Source: Plumapathes pennacea
Taxonomy: Eukaryota > Cnidaria > Anthozoa > Antipatharia > Myriopathidae
Assembly (NCBI GenBank): GCA_964036295.1
Contig: OZ038470.1
Span: 9,825,078 to 9,889,077 of the forward strand
DNA: 64,000 nucleotides
Direction of reading: 5' to 3'
Shown: positions 33,001 through 43,479 of the stretch, one piece after another
How the letters are laid out: the number at the start of each line of letters is the position of its first letter
How positions within the stretch are numbered: position 1 is the stretch's first letter
The notes under the pieces: generated by a model
Told to the model about the DNA's origin: nothing
Database searches by the model: none
The model's input: only the letters and a program-made list of their open reading frames with translations
Position numbers and translations under genes: made by a program

Positions 33001-36000
33001 TAGAAGTGAAAGGGTTACCCACCGAGTAAATCTGAGTAATGCGTGACTGAATGCGTTTCACTTCTATCAGGCTTTCGAGTATTCGTGCTTTGTAACAAAT
33101 ATAAAATTGAAAGCGACGAATGTAAAATATTAAAATTAAAATATTATTGCGGTTTTGTTCACAGTGTGTTCAGTCCATTTGTGACTGCAAACTTAATACT
33201 CAGGATTTTTTCATTTCTGGTATACAATGACCATTGCAAAACAAAGGCTACAGAGCTCAGAGAGAGGGTAACAGTTCCCTGCCTTTTTTTTGATTCGGAA
33301 AAGTTCGCTGAACGTCGGACAACGTGATTCTTCTGCCGCTTGAATCTTAGCTTCTTTGAGCATAATTTATTTAATGGCTCTGATATATAGAACCTGAATT
33401 TAACGGCAGATATCGACTAATAAGTCATGCTCACACTAGAAATAAAGTACTGCCGTAAGTATCTGCTTCGTGTTACGCCTCGCGTTGATCGTGCCCTAAT
33501 TTGAAGAGAAGTCTCTTATTTGGAAGTCCATTGTTAGGACGGCTCGCTAAAATTACTTGTCCATCTCAATATCCGTGAGTCTGCCGTCGAGGCTCTATGT
33601 TTACCCTTTCACTTCCAAGAGTGATCAACTTAAATTTCTCCTTCAGTTTCTCACCAGAGAGCTCAGTGGTGAAAAAGTTAATTACAAATGTTTGTTGCTT
33701 AATTGTAGATTTCCAAGAAATATTGGAAAGTAAACAGTGGGCAGTAACAATGAAACAACAGCAGGATTTGAACTTCCACAATACCAATATGAGAGTTCAT
33801 GTTAAGCGTGAGTTATATGAGAGTAATGGGACACCAAAGCAAAGGCTTTTATCATATAGAAACCCAATATTTCAACACAAATGACTGATCAACAGTATTT
33901 AAGTGGCACAGTGTTTAGAAGGAGTATAAAGAATCTCAAAATTTTGGCAACCATCTCCACGGTACTGTACAATGACCAACTTGAATTTAGTCCTTTTAAA
34001 TACACGAGCTCTGATGTCTTTTCTGTTTTATCTTTAAGTTCAATCTGAGAACTCAATGCCAGTTATAACTGTAGAGCTCAAGGAGGGTGATACCTTATAC
34101 GTTCCACAGATGTGGTGGAAGCAGCTGACAGTATCTGACTCTCTCAGCGTCCTTGTCCACTTTGAATGGCCTGCCAAGAATCAGAAGGCAGTGAATATCC
34201 CCTCATTTCCAAGAACTGGTAAGTAGAATATTGTGCATGGAATCCACAAATGGAAGTGGCTTACTCCAGAATAGACAGTAATTGTGTTTTATTTTTTGTT
34301 TTTGTGGGTTTCTTTTTTTAAAGTCTGTTCTTTGGGAACTGGTATTCTGTGTACTCTGTTATTCCTATTCCGGCGTACAGGGTTCGTACGGGCCATGGAA
34401 AACCTGGAAAGTCATGGAATTTTGAATTTCATTTTCCAGGCCTGGAAAGGCATGGAATTTAAGTGTGGGTCATGGAAAGTCATGGAAAATGACGTTCATT
34501 GTACGAAATATATTTTTTGTGAATGAAAAAAGCGAAAATGAGTCGGGAAACGGACAGTAGTTGTTAATTTTCGAAAACAACTGGTCAACTTTAGGTCATG
34601 GAAAACTTTAAAAGGTCATAGAATGTCATGGAATTTCCATGACCTTTTCACGGATAGTCCCAAAAGAATGTACCTAAAAGTCTCCTAAAAACAATGTTAG
34701 GTTTTTGTTGAAAATTGTCTTTGGATAGGGGAGTTGTTTATGTCATTGTGTAAATGCAATGCCCGGGGTTCCCCGGGGTCAACGGCCCGGGATGGCCGCT
34801 AAGTGAATTATTATCTTGAATTGGTGCAGAGTGATCACTGGCCTGCTGCATGTACAATCGATCTTTTCGAGCGCAGAAATCTTCAATATGTCATTCTGTT
34901 TTACACTGTACTTATCAAATTTAACAAATCACCAGGCGAGAATTTTGGCGATAATCTCATTCGTTTGGGCAGACTGCTGAGGACTTATGAGGAGTCATTC
35001 CTGGCAAGCGAACTTGTACAGCTGCAGTGCCCGATGCAAGATCGACGTATGAGTGAATATGTGTTTGAGACTGGAAAGATGAGCTCTGAGGAGTATGAGA
35101 AGGTTCACGATGGACCTGACTTCAGAGAGGTGAGGGAAGCGGTACAGATGTTTTGTAATAGCTCAAACTGCTGTACCTTTAATCTTCTAAAGATCGTACG
35201 TATAATTAAATGTTTCTGCCATCTGGTGGAACTCCTTGGAGTTGTGGGTGAGACTCGGTGTGCCTCCTGGTCCCAAAACCCTAACCTTATCTTATGCCTT
35301 ATCCCAGACCAAAAAGGCAAACTATTCCAGTGACCGGGTAGTAATTTAGCACGGTACCTATAAGGGACCTTAAAGAATTCTTGCTTCTCGAAACAACCAG
35401 AGGAATCTGCTGGTGCTGTGATCTATCCTCCTCCACTACCACGTTACCAAACCAATAAGCCAGGGGCGCCTTCAGCGTTTTCGGTTCGATCTCATGCTAA
35501 CTATAGACTCGTACTTGATCGTATCCACATGCGCTATATAAATTGAAAATTGTTGTGATCTAACCTCCTCCACTACCAACCCAGGTCAGCAAATATGTAA
35601 CTTTATGACAAATAATAAGTCAAGGGCGTCTTCAGTGTTTTCGGTTCGATCTCAGGGCATGCTAATTGTAAACTCGTAGTATCCACACGGAATTTGCACT
35701 ATATAAATTTGAAATTATTGGCATCATGACCACCAAAGCACTCGAAACGATACCCTTTGGGCGGTCCATGCACTCCTAACTTTTGTCGGTTTCATTAAAA
35801 AAACCCAATATAAATGTTCTCTGTGACTAACAACGTCTTATCTGTGTCGTTTCAAAAATTTATTCCATGCGATGTAAAGAATGTTTCGGGACTCGTTTTT
35901 GATACAGATTGTTGAATAAAACAAACGAAAAAGAATTCGGAAGTTGCTGACACGGTCGTATAGTTCTACGGTATCTATTTTATCCTGGTCATTAACCCCA

Positions 36001-36634
36001 CCCTTTTTGGTATTGCAAATTTTTGTATTTTGTTGTTGCAACTGCTGATGTATATATACAGTGGAACCTCCCTGAGCGACCACCTACGAAATGACCGATT
36101 GGTCCCTCAGTCAACTTTCTATTAGTGAAACCTCTCGTAAGCGACCGCGACCACCTTTGAGGCTGACCTGAAGTTTTCTATTGTTTTTTTTTTTACCTCT
36201 GGTAAGCGACCACTTGGCATTCTGATTGGCTGACAGCATGTCAATTTATCCGAAACAGTGGAAAAAATGTGTAAATTAACACCGGCTGCAGAATTTTGAA
36301 ATTGAAAATTAAGAAACAGCATGACGAAAATTATTATATGCATGTTATTAACAAATAATCACATAATTTCTCGTGCAATTTCATTAGTTTTGCTGCAGTG
36401 GAGCTAATTTACGAATTTCTTTACTTTCAGACTGAACCTTGCGCTTTTGATGTCAATAACAAAGACAGCCCTTGCAAATCGGAACCCTGTTTAGAAGATC
36501 CGAACGCAGAGTCTTGTATCCGGGACGTTTTAAACTATTGCTTTGAGTGGGAGGACAGAGGCTGTGTTGAGGAGCTGCCCAACCTGATGAACAAAATGAA
36601 CGGAGACAAACTTAGGATCAAAACCTTCTCGTGA
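30079..36634 (+). CDS. Secreted/ER-lumenal JmjC (Cupin_8)-type protein, predicted catalytically dead (complete, 6 exons)
   Basis: Exons: 30079-30321, 32231-32636, 33709-33807, 34039-34218, 34936-35129, 36431-36634. All introns are GT-AG and in phase, giving 441 residues. Residues 1-25 are a signal peptide. Residues ~45-300 fit the Cupin_8/JmjC fold of 2-oxoglutarate oxygenases: an entry segment HRPVLMRNGSATWPAL, strand II LHVGAKEHLMAVVKG (173-187), and GDTLYVPQMWWKQL (266-279). The usual iron triad is H-x-D...H. Here H174 is present, but the Asp is G176 and the distal His is K277, so iron binding and hydroxylation are probably lost. The C-terminal ~70 residues contain several cysteines (EPCAFDV, EPCLEDPNAESC, LNYCFEWEDRGC), consistent with a disulphide-bonded secreted protein. 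There is no KDEL-like ending. Polyadenylation signals are at 36974 (ATTAAA) and 37013 (AATAAA). It is similar in setting to JMJD8, but orthology is not claimed. Confidence 0.85.
31083..31399. mobile_element. MITE with TACCTGCCAAC termini, intron 1 of the JmjC-like gene
   Basis: The left end TACCTGCCAAC and right end GTTGGCAGGTA are inverted, with TA on both sides. The interior carries repeated GGCGTGAG/GCATGAG-like words. A further piece of the same family (31550-31640, ending GTGTGAGAGTTGGCAGGTA) lies just downstream. Confidence 0.65.
32748..33250 (-). repeat. Repeat family M, inverted copy, intron 2 of the JmjC-like gene
   Basis: The reverse complement of the 4070-4935 copy in the same internal order, including the TTAAAGGTTGAGCGACTCTG segment. 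It abuts the family L copy at 33255. Confidence 0.7.
33255..33600 (+). repeat. Dispersed repeat family L, copy 2
   Basis: Inverted with respect to 26079-26440. It contains TTTGAAGAGAAGTCTCTTAT and the TCGAGGCTCTATG end. It sits about 100 bases upstream of exon 3 of the JmjC-like gene. Confidence 0.7.
34375..34665 (+). repeat. TCATGGAAA-rich dispersed repeat, intron 4 of the JmjC-like gene
   Basis: Begins CAGGGTTCGTACGGGCCATG and carries at least eight TCATGGAA/GGCATGGAA words, ending in an inverted segment (CATGGAATTTCCATGACC). Repeats of this composition are known to be widespread in animal genomes. Confidence 0.65.
35413..35720 (+). repeat. Two-unit tandem repeat, intron 5 of the JmjC-like gene
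   Basis: Two units of ~140 and ~165 bases. Each contains CTCCTCCACTACCA, then CTTCAG-GTTTTCGGTTCGATCTCA, then a CTATATAAATT end. Divergence and small indels separate the units. Confidence 0.7.
36058..36225 (+). mobile_element. Pogo/Tc1-like MITE fragment
   Basis: Starts CAGTGGAACCTCCCTGAGCG, a typical pogo-type terminal sequence, followed by two more AACCTCTCGTAAGCGACC-like blocks. The right terminus is not clear, so it is probably truncated. It lies about 200 bases upstream of the last exon. Confidence 0.5.
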
Positions 36635-37012
36635 TCCGTCGATATTCACTTCATTGTTTGACATCAGTAGCACTCGGCTACATCTTACAGTAGGTTTCTG
36701 TGTGTCAACCGACAATACTAGGATGTCCTGACGATTACTATTATCATTTGTCGCTGCGTGTTCGTCGTATTCTCGTATTACTGAGGAGTGGGGCTAGCTC
36801 ACGTTGAAAATTTGCTGAAAGCTTTTTCATTTTCTTGCGCTTGCTTTTCCGTGTGAACCGGCTGTAAAAGTACTGTTAATCTCAACTTATGTGTGTATTT
36901 CATCAAGGAACTGTAGAGCTATTTCAAGGTATTCGGTTTGGTATGGTTTACTGCTATAAGGGCTTTCGTTTTCATTAAAAGACTTGACCCGAACTACAAT
37001 GTCACCAGAGAA

Positions 37013-37018
37013 AATAAA
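37013..37018 (+). terminator. Polyadenylation signal of the JmjC-like gene
   Basis: AATAAA 379 bases after the stop codon, with an ATTAAA at 36974-36979 as an alternative. A T-rich stretch follows within 40 bases. Confidence 0.5.
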
Positions 37019-37737
37019 TAATGCGAGAGAGCAGAACAGCTTGCTTCAATTTTATTATCTGTTGTTTTATGTATCAAGCATTGCATTTCCCGAAAAAGAC
37101 GGAGTTGCTATGCACATTTTATGGGCACGATAAACTACCGCTCGATTTTTGCGTGATACTTTATCCTTCTTTCATATAATCGGCATTATTTATTCTGGGA
37201 AAAGTTCTTGTGAATCGTCAGGTCTTGCACATGCTCTTTAAGTAGAAACGCGGCATAACTATTAGGGCAAGCCGTCACACGGCAGAGCGCAATACAGTTG
37301 TAGATGTGAAATGGCATGGCCAGAATTCGTTAAACATTTGGTGGTGACCGCCAAAGTTTTACGAAAAAATATTTGCATTATTTGAAGTACAAACAGCGCT
37401 TGTCACCAGAAATATATTGTTATAGGTTAAAATCTTCCCGTAGTTTTGGAAGCGAATAATTTAGTGAATTGAAGTTCTTTTGTTGACAATTGGAAGAGTT
37501 GACCTAGATGTTTCATCAAATGTTACGTTGTTTACTGTGATTAACACTGAGCCCTTCTTCAGGAAATCTAAGCGATCTTGTTATTATTTCTTGTCTTAGG
37601 AAATGAACAATAGCAAGTGCGCACACTGCCGTAGGCGTGCCAGCCTTCTTTTCCTTCAGATTTTAACTACAGCCAATCACATCCATCGGAATGTGCTAAT
37701 ATCATGTAAATGCTAATATAGTATCATCTGCTTTTAA

Positions 37738-38629
37738 TCCCCGAGCGAAGCGAGGGAATAATCACAACGCTAATGCAGTAGTATCGCCTCATTCGGAGAC
37801 GCCAAGCGTGTCGCCATCTCGAAGTTTAATGTTTGTCTGTCAGTCTGTCTGTCTGGCGTACGACCTCGTCCCCAGGGCCATTCGCGTCGAGCGACCACTG
37901 CAGGCGAGGTTACATCGGCAGCTTAACTGTAAACCGCCATTTTCTTGGTGACATGCGGTAGAGTACGAATGGGAGTGATTTTGTACAACAAGATGCAGAT
38001 ACAAGGCCAAGCAGTTCGACGAACGGCTGTAAACTGCCCGGATATTTGGCCAGTGTATGGGAGGCAAGCTCGCTAGCCGTGAAACGGATTCTTTAAAGGC
38101 ATCGACTGGCCAACCTGAACACAATTTCAGATGCCAGTATTGTGTTAAAACGCAGACACTTCTTCAGAAAGGAATAGCAAAATACAGCTGGTGGAAATCG
38201 AACAATCACCGTGGCAATTTTCACCTTTTACAAAAACAGGAATGTAGTTTTCAGAATCTAAGTTTGACAACATGACGAAGCACAACACACTGGAAAGTGG
38301 AATTTTCGTACTGTATGAGGAATGCTCTGTGCAGGGTATTTTGAAATCATTGAAGACGTAAACATTAGTGTTTTGGGTTTTGTTTCCTTTGCTGGAAAAG
38401 AGCTATGGCTTTCAGGAACCGGTAAGTTTTGAAAAATTACATCAGTTAACGCACAGTACGCGTTTTCTATTTTAAAGTCGTGTTATCATTATGGTATTTC
38501 AACAATCGCCGTACATTTTGTCGTTTGATGCCCCGGGAACTCTGATGAAGGCCAAGTAGGATTATATTGTGATCTTTTCGCCAGTTTTCAAATCTATTTC
38601 AGAGTGTCTTTGTGCAAGATTGTGACATA
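37738..38629 (+). repeat. Dispersed repeat family D, copy 2
   Basis: Same orientation and order as 14628-15560. The alignment resumes at 38815 after a 182-base insertion that copy 1 lacks. It lies in the intergenic region after the JmjC-like gene. Confidence 0.75.
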
Positions 38630-38811
38630 GGGCCCGGTCGCACTAGGAAGTTTAGTCGATAATAACCGGAACATTGAGAGCAATACGACGGCTTCTTCAG
38701 TGCTTGGTAGCAACTTTCTGACATATATTTCTGGTGACAAGCCCTGTTTTCACTTCAAATGATGCAAATTTTGATATAAATGTCGTCAGAGTTACGAGTG
38801 CGACCGGAGCC
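38630..38811. mobile_element. 182-bp MITE with ATA target duplication and an empty-site paralogue
   Basis: The termini GGGCCCGGTCGCACT and AGTGCGACCGGAGCC-like are inverted. ATA flanks both ends (38627-38629, 38812-38814). The other family D copy reads straight through (GACATATTTGCATAATTT near 15540), which directly shows the pre-insertion site. A related inverted copy lies at 47468-47613. Confidence 0.75.
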
Positions 38812-38929
38812 ATAGTTGCATAATTTCGCATGGAAATGCTGTGAAGTTTTCTCGCCGTGTTTGTTGGCACACTGTATTCAAGGATGAACTGTAACCGGGT
38901 TGAGGTGCCCTTGCTTTCTGATGGCTATT

Positions 38930-39149
38930 AAAGTAGACTAGAAATACGATAATCGCAGATACCCCCTCGCTCTGCCATTGATTGGACTATTACTTTCGTA
39001 CTGCTCAACAAGGGCAGTCTTTGTTTTACCGAAATGTTAACGCAATCTTTTCTTCGAAGTAAAGTGCTACACGCAAAGGAAGGAGAGAATGGTGTGTTAT
39101 ACTTTTGCGTTGAAAAAAGTGTCGATTGCGTGACGCCGTACGTATTTCG
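38930..39149 (+). repeat. Repeat family F, partial copy
   Basis: Matches 43490-43690 (ATACGATAATCGCAGATACC, then the TTCTTCGAAGT and GATTGCGTGACG blocks) and breaks off at the edge of the fold-back element at 39150. Confidence 0.7.
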
Positions 39150-40439
39150 GTCCGTGGGTCTTCCGTCCATTCAATTTTTGTATAAATTACAAAATCAAAA
39201 ATTGAATATTGAAGTTTCCAATTTTCATATTTTATCGTTTATGCGGCAATGAAAATTAGAAATTCCTCTTGGACTTTGCATCGATGTATATTTTCAACAA
39301 TCCAAAATTGAATTTGGTTTTCCGATTTCTCCTTTCCGATGTGTTCGAAAATCAGAAATCTACCACCAGTTTCCCTTTTCCATCCGCTGAAAAGCGACAA
39401 AAACGGATGCATACTTCGTATGATTCGAACGGGAGATCAATTTTCAATTTTCGTACATACGAAAATTGAAACATCGAATTTTGACAAAATTTCCCGAGGG
39501 GGAGGGTGTGGCTAGTCAGTTTCGGCTGCTAGTTTCCCGAGTGTGTGAGGGTACTTGGCTCTTCGTTTGTCAAGGGGAGGGGACACGGGATTTTCTGGAC
39601 CACTCTTAGCCCGAAAATGGCGGTGCACAAGAGGTTTATCTTGTAAAGACGACGAATTGATGTACGATTGCCTGAGTCTACAAAGTGTGGTAATGACTGT
39701 GGAATGGAAACGCCGAAGATTAGGCGCCGATGTAGGCTAAGTATGGCCACCGAACGTCGTAATTACAGGTAAGAGACCGAACTCGTGCAGTTTATTTCAC
39801 CTTTCTAGCTATTGGGTTTTTCTTTTTACGACGTTCGGCGGCCATACTTAGCCCACATCGGCGCCTAATCTTCGGCGTTTCCATTCCACAGTCATTACCA
39901 CACTTTGTAGACTCAGGCAATCGTACATCAATTCGTCGTCTTTACAAAATAAACCTCTTGCGCGCCGCCATTTTCGGGCTAAGAGTGGTCCAGAAAATCC
40001 CGTGTCCCCTCCCCTTGACAAACGAAGAGCCAAGTACCCTCACACACTCGGGAAACTAGCAGCCGAAACTGACTAGCCATACCCTCCCCCTCGGGAAATT
40101 TTGTCAAAATTCGATGTTTCAATTTTCGTATGTACGAAAATTGAAAATTGATCTCCCGTTCGAATCATACGAAGTATGCGTCCGTTTTTGTCGCTTTTCA
40201 GCGGATGGAAAAGGGATACTGGTGGTTAGATTTCTGATTTTCGAACACATCGGAAAGGAGAAATCGGAAAACCAAATTCAGTTTTGTATTGTTGAAAATA
40301 TACATCGATGCAAAGTCCAAGAGGAATTTCTAATTTTCATTGCCGCATAAACGATAAAATATGAAAATTGAAAACTTGAATATTCAATTTTTGATTTTGT
40401 AATTTATACGAAAATTGAATGGACGGAAGACCCACGGAC
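39150..40439. mobile_element. Large fold-back element: ~600-bp arms, ~80-bp centre
   Basis: The left arm (39150-39753) and right arm (39832-40439) are reverse complements over essentially their whole length with scattered differences. A 61-codon frame present in both arms (39555-39740 plus, 39848-40033 minus) differs at only three positions. The outer ends are GTCCGTGGGTCTTCCGTCC and its complement. The centre (39754-39831) is unrelated to the arms. No transposase is present. A fragment of the arm recurs at 45884-45970. No clear target duplication was found. Confidence 0.9.
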
Positions 40440-41239
40440 TATGTTGGCATGCCTTATCTACTTTTACAAAGCGCTAAGTATTTTTCCCTTGGGAATTTAC
40501 AAAAAACTATCGACTTTAATCAGAACAAGTCCCGACAACCAAAGTGACACCTTGGTAAACAAACTACAACTGTGGGGATTCATATTTTGATTGCAAAACA
40601 GGAAACAATTTCCTTGGTTTTCGGTTGTTTTCAATTTGCTTCGTATGCAAGAACTGAGTATGTTTGTGGAGGCGAGCTGGCTCAGATTTTACCAGTGACG
40701 CAGTCGGAAATTCGGGCCGTGTGGTGGAATTTTCCATTCAGTAAGTTAGAGATAGCTCCCGAGGCCACAGCTAATTTTTATCACTTTGCCTTCCCTACTT
40801 CCATGTTCCCTCTGTTGTCAACAATTGATTTCCAAATAAAGCAGTTGCGGTTTTCCAAATTTGGGCATGATGAAGGTCGCGTAACAGGGTGTGTCGAACA
40901 ACGCAGTTGTTGTCGTAGTTGTTGCGGCCATATTTTTTGTTCGGAACGTGTTCTCAATCCGAAGTTTGTTTGACCATTGATTCTGATATCGGTTGTGTTA
41001 CACTCTGCTGTGTTTTGCGTTGTTATTGCGACATTTTGGCGCGGTGCCATGAAGGTCAAACAATCAGTGGCACCGATGGCGTTATTAATATATCGCAAAC
41101 AAATCTGAAGCCGTTGGTTTAGTATCCGCCAAAATTTCTGTAGTGACAGTAAATACGGCTTGGAAGATACTAGGCCGAAAAGGTATAGAACTCTCCTATA
41201 AAAAAGCCAAATGCATCCATTTCCGGTGAATTTTTACAA
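40440..41239. other. Intergenic stretch, no gene recognised
   Basis: A 133-codon plus frame (40572-40973) overlaps a 105-codon minus frame (40781-41098). Neither resembles a known family or has splice-site support. A segment at 40805-40880 resembles part of repeat family L (CAACAATTGATTTCCAAATA), so at least part is repetitive. Confidence 0.4.
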
Positions 41240-41248
41240 GTTCATACA

Positions 41249-42452
41249 CAACCTCGTTCCCAGGCTCTTTCGTCTCCCGGGCCACGCCCCCGAAGAAAGA
41301 CCCTGGTTCAGGCTGGTCACGTGCATCGCTAACAAAAATAAATTGCTGGGAGGGGTCCCTTTATCAAATGAATTTGTCGTGCTGTGCGTTTGTCGAAATC
41401 TAAACGGGGCTGGAACAAACGACACATCCGCCATGTTCTTTAGCAGTCTTCATTACGCTATTGTTAATAGCAGCTACTGGAACAAAATTCTCAAGCCGAA
41501 ACAAGTTAAGTGCTTGGAAGCAATTTATTCTGGAAGAGATACTGTCGCTCTGCTGCCAACGGGATACCGAAAGTCTATAATTTTTCATCTCCTTCCAGAA
41601 CTTTTGTTCGACAAAATTAACTGTGAAAAATCGCCAACCTCCCTCCCGATTCACCCGGTTGTTGTTGTCGTTTCGCCGTTAAACGCGCTAATCAGCGATC
41701 AGATAAGGAGGAGCACGCAAGGAAAAGTTAAAGCCACCATCCTCAACGTTAAAAAGAAAGCGAATAGTGATGACTTGCAGCTGGATTCTGGCAGCACGGA
41801 TTCGTCTTCGCTGAAAGATGCGAAATACGATCTCGTCTTCACGCATCCTGAAGCCGTTTTGTCTTGCAAAGATGGAGCAGAACTTTTTCAAAGCCCACCA
41901 TATTTTGTTTTTCCTTGTGCTTGAATACCACGCAAAACAAGATGTTGCCTCACGAATTTTCCATCACATAAACATTCATTTTGAGTGCAATTTGAGTAAA
42001 ATCCAAGAATAATCTTCAAAGCAAGAAGTTAAACATTCTTGGTGCGCAGCCATGCGTCGCATTAGACCGCGGAATTCAAAATGTATTCTGGCAGCCAAAA
42101 GCAAAGTTTCGTTTTAGAACTCCACATTGAAGTTGCCCGCATGTCTTTACGTTTAGGTATACTTTTAGTCGCCAAGCTGCAGAGAAATTGTATTATGGGC
42201 AGCGCGACTTCTGAACGCTGCAGGCGCACGTGCGATTCAGCAAACATTATGCAAATTTGGTGTCGAAAGCGGCGAGGCCAAAATGTTTCGTTCCCTAGTG
42301 GACAGAGTAGAGCAAATTTTCGACTTAACGGCCCCTCCCTCGGTTTCTTTTTTTGCAACCGGCCAGATTCTGGCCGACACGTGACCAGCCTGAACCAGGG
42401 TCTTTCTTCGGGGGCGTGGCCCGGGAGACGAAAGAGCCTGGGAACGAGGTTG
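41249..42452 (+). mobile_element. 9-bp-TSD family, copy C, carrying a RecQ-like helicase fragment
   Basis: The termini CAACCTCGTTCCCAGGCTCT and complement are the same as in copies A and B. The 9-mer GTTCATACA is exactly duplicated at 41240-41248 and 42453-42461. The left ~190 bases match copy B's left end and the right ~550 bases match copies A and B, with about 460 bases of coding-like sequence between them that A and B lack. A 9-bp duplication is most often associated with Mutator-like elements, but no transposase was seen, so the superfamily is open. Confidence 0.9.
41433..41924 (+). pseudogene. RecQ-like SF2 helicase, N-terminal fragment inside a transposable element
   Basis: From the ATG at 41433 the frame runs to a stop at 41924 (about 163 codons). 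Recognisable RecQ-type features are LKPKQVKCLEAIYSGRDT (motif 0), the Walker A region LLPTGYRKSIIFHLLP, VVVVSPLNALISDQI (motif Ia), and YDLVFTHPEAVLS (motif Ib/1c). Intact RecQ proteins have TGxGKS here; the copy has GYRKS, losing the second glycine, so ATP binding is doubtful. The DEAH box, expected directly after the ELFQSPPY segment, is absent, because the frame crosses into the element's shared 3' sequence. The longer frame upstream to 41211 reads through the terminal repeat. It is broken and probably a relic of an element-encoded or captured helicase. Confidence 0.75.
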
Positions 42453-42461
42453 GTTCATACA

Positions 42462-43059
42462 GTATGCAAATTTGTCAGGTATTTCAATTCTTGGTTTGCA
42501 TGTGACGTCATAAAAAGCCATCTCAAAAGTAACGTATCCTATAAGTCCAATACACTGATATGTTCAAAACTATTATGCCTTAAGACTTAAACAAAATTCT
42601 CGGTCGATACAAAATATCTATCGGGAGCTATGGACGTTTGAATACCGTGACAATAAAACCGTGTGACACGCGCGTGGCCGACTAAAATCGGTGCTTGTGT
42701 CTGAATTATAAAGTTTTCCTTCACGAAACATTTTAAAATTGGCACTGCGAAAGATGCGAAGTAACTAAACATCAAGCTGAGTCACAGATCAGCTTCATTT
42801 CGTGTTCCGAGTTTGACTAACATGGCGGCCGCATACAAATTCTTATGAAATCTCAAAAAATAAATAAATAAAAATTGCCGCTGCTTCGCCAAAATGCAGC
42901 CTAGACAATCCAAAATTGGCATCTGGACTAATTCAGGCATGTTCATTTTAGTTCTGGAGTCAAAAAGGTACAATCTGTTATTTTGGAGGGTGCTGCGGTC
43001 GCGTGACCTGTGAAAACCGCGTCGACAATTATTTTTTCTCAATTATTATAAAACACTTA
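42462..43059. other. Intergenic stretch, nothing recognised
   Basis: Contains two small minus-strand frames (42587-42775, 42782-43042) without family resemblance. No repeats shared elsewhere in the window were noticed. Confidence 0.35.
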
Positions 43060-43449
43060 GGCCCTGTTTACATGGAGGGAGGGTAACCCTCCAAGGAGGG
43101 ACACCCTCCAAGAAGGGTCAGAAGATAGCCCCCCTTTACATGCCAAGCGTTATCCCTAGGGTTATCTCGCCAAGAGTCTGAAAGGAATCGCGCGGTTGAG
43201 AAATTTGAGATAGTAACCTGGCACCGCTAAACTTAGCCCCCCTGGGAGGGTAACCCTCCCTCGAGTGTTTACATAGCCAAAAATTGTCCCTACTGGGAGG
43301 GTAACCCTAGCAAGAAGATAGGGTAACCCTCCTCCTAGGGTGACCCTACCGATCATGTAAACGGAACAAGGAATTTCAATAGAGAAGGGTGACCCTTCTA
43401 GGAGGGTGTCCCTCCTGGGAGGTTACCCTCCTTCCATGTAAACAGGGCC
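43060..43449. mobile_element. 390-bp Harbinger-like MITE built of GGGTAACCCT repeats
   Basis: The ends GGCCCTGTTTACATGGAGGG and the complementary CCATGTAAACAGGGCC are inverted, and TTA flanks both sides (43057-43059, 43450-43452). The interior holds at least six GAGGGTAACCCTCC-like palindromic words in both orientations plus AGGGTGACCCT variants. No coding frame. Confidence 0.8.
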
Positions 43450-43479
43450 TTAAGCTCGCGTTCAACACAAAGTGATGAT

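Noticed and set aside
34740..34800. GC-rich CCCGGGG palindromes
   Set aside because: Short local palindromes in an intron near a dispersed repeat. No target duplication or recurrence to define an element.
39555..39740. 61-codon ORF duplicated in the fold-back arms
   Set aside because: Kept open in both arms only because the arms are nearly identical. Short, no start context or homology.
41211..41432. N-terminal extension of the helicase ORF
   Set aside because: Reads through the terminal inverted repeat and also appears in copies without helicase, so the start was set at the ATG at 41433.
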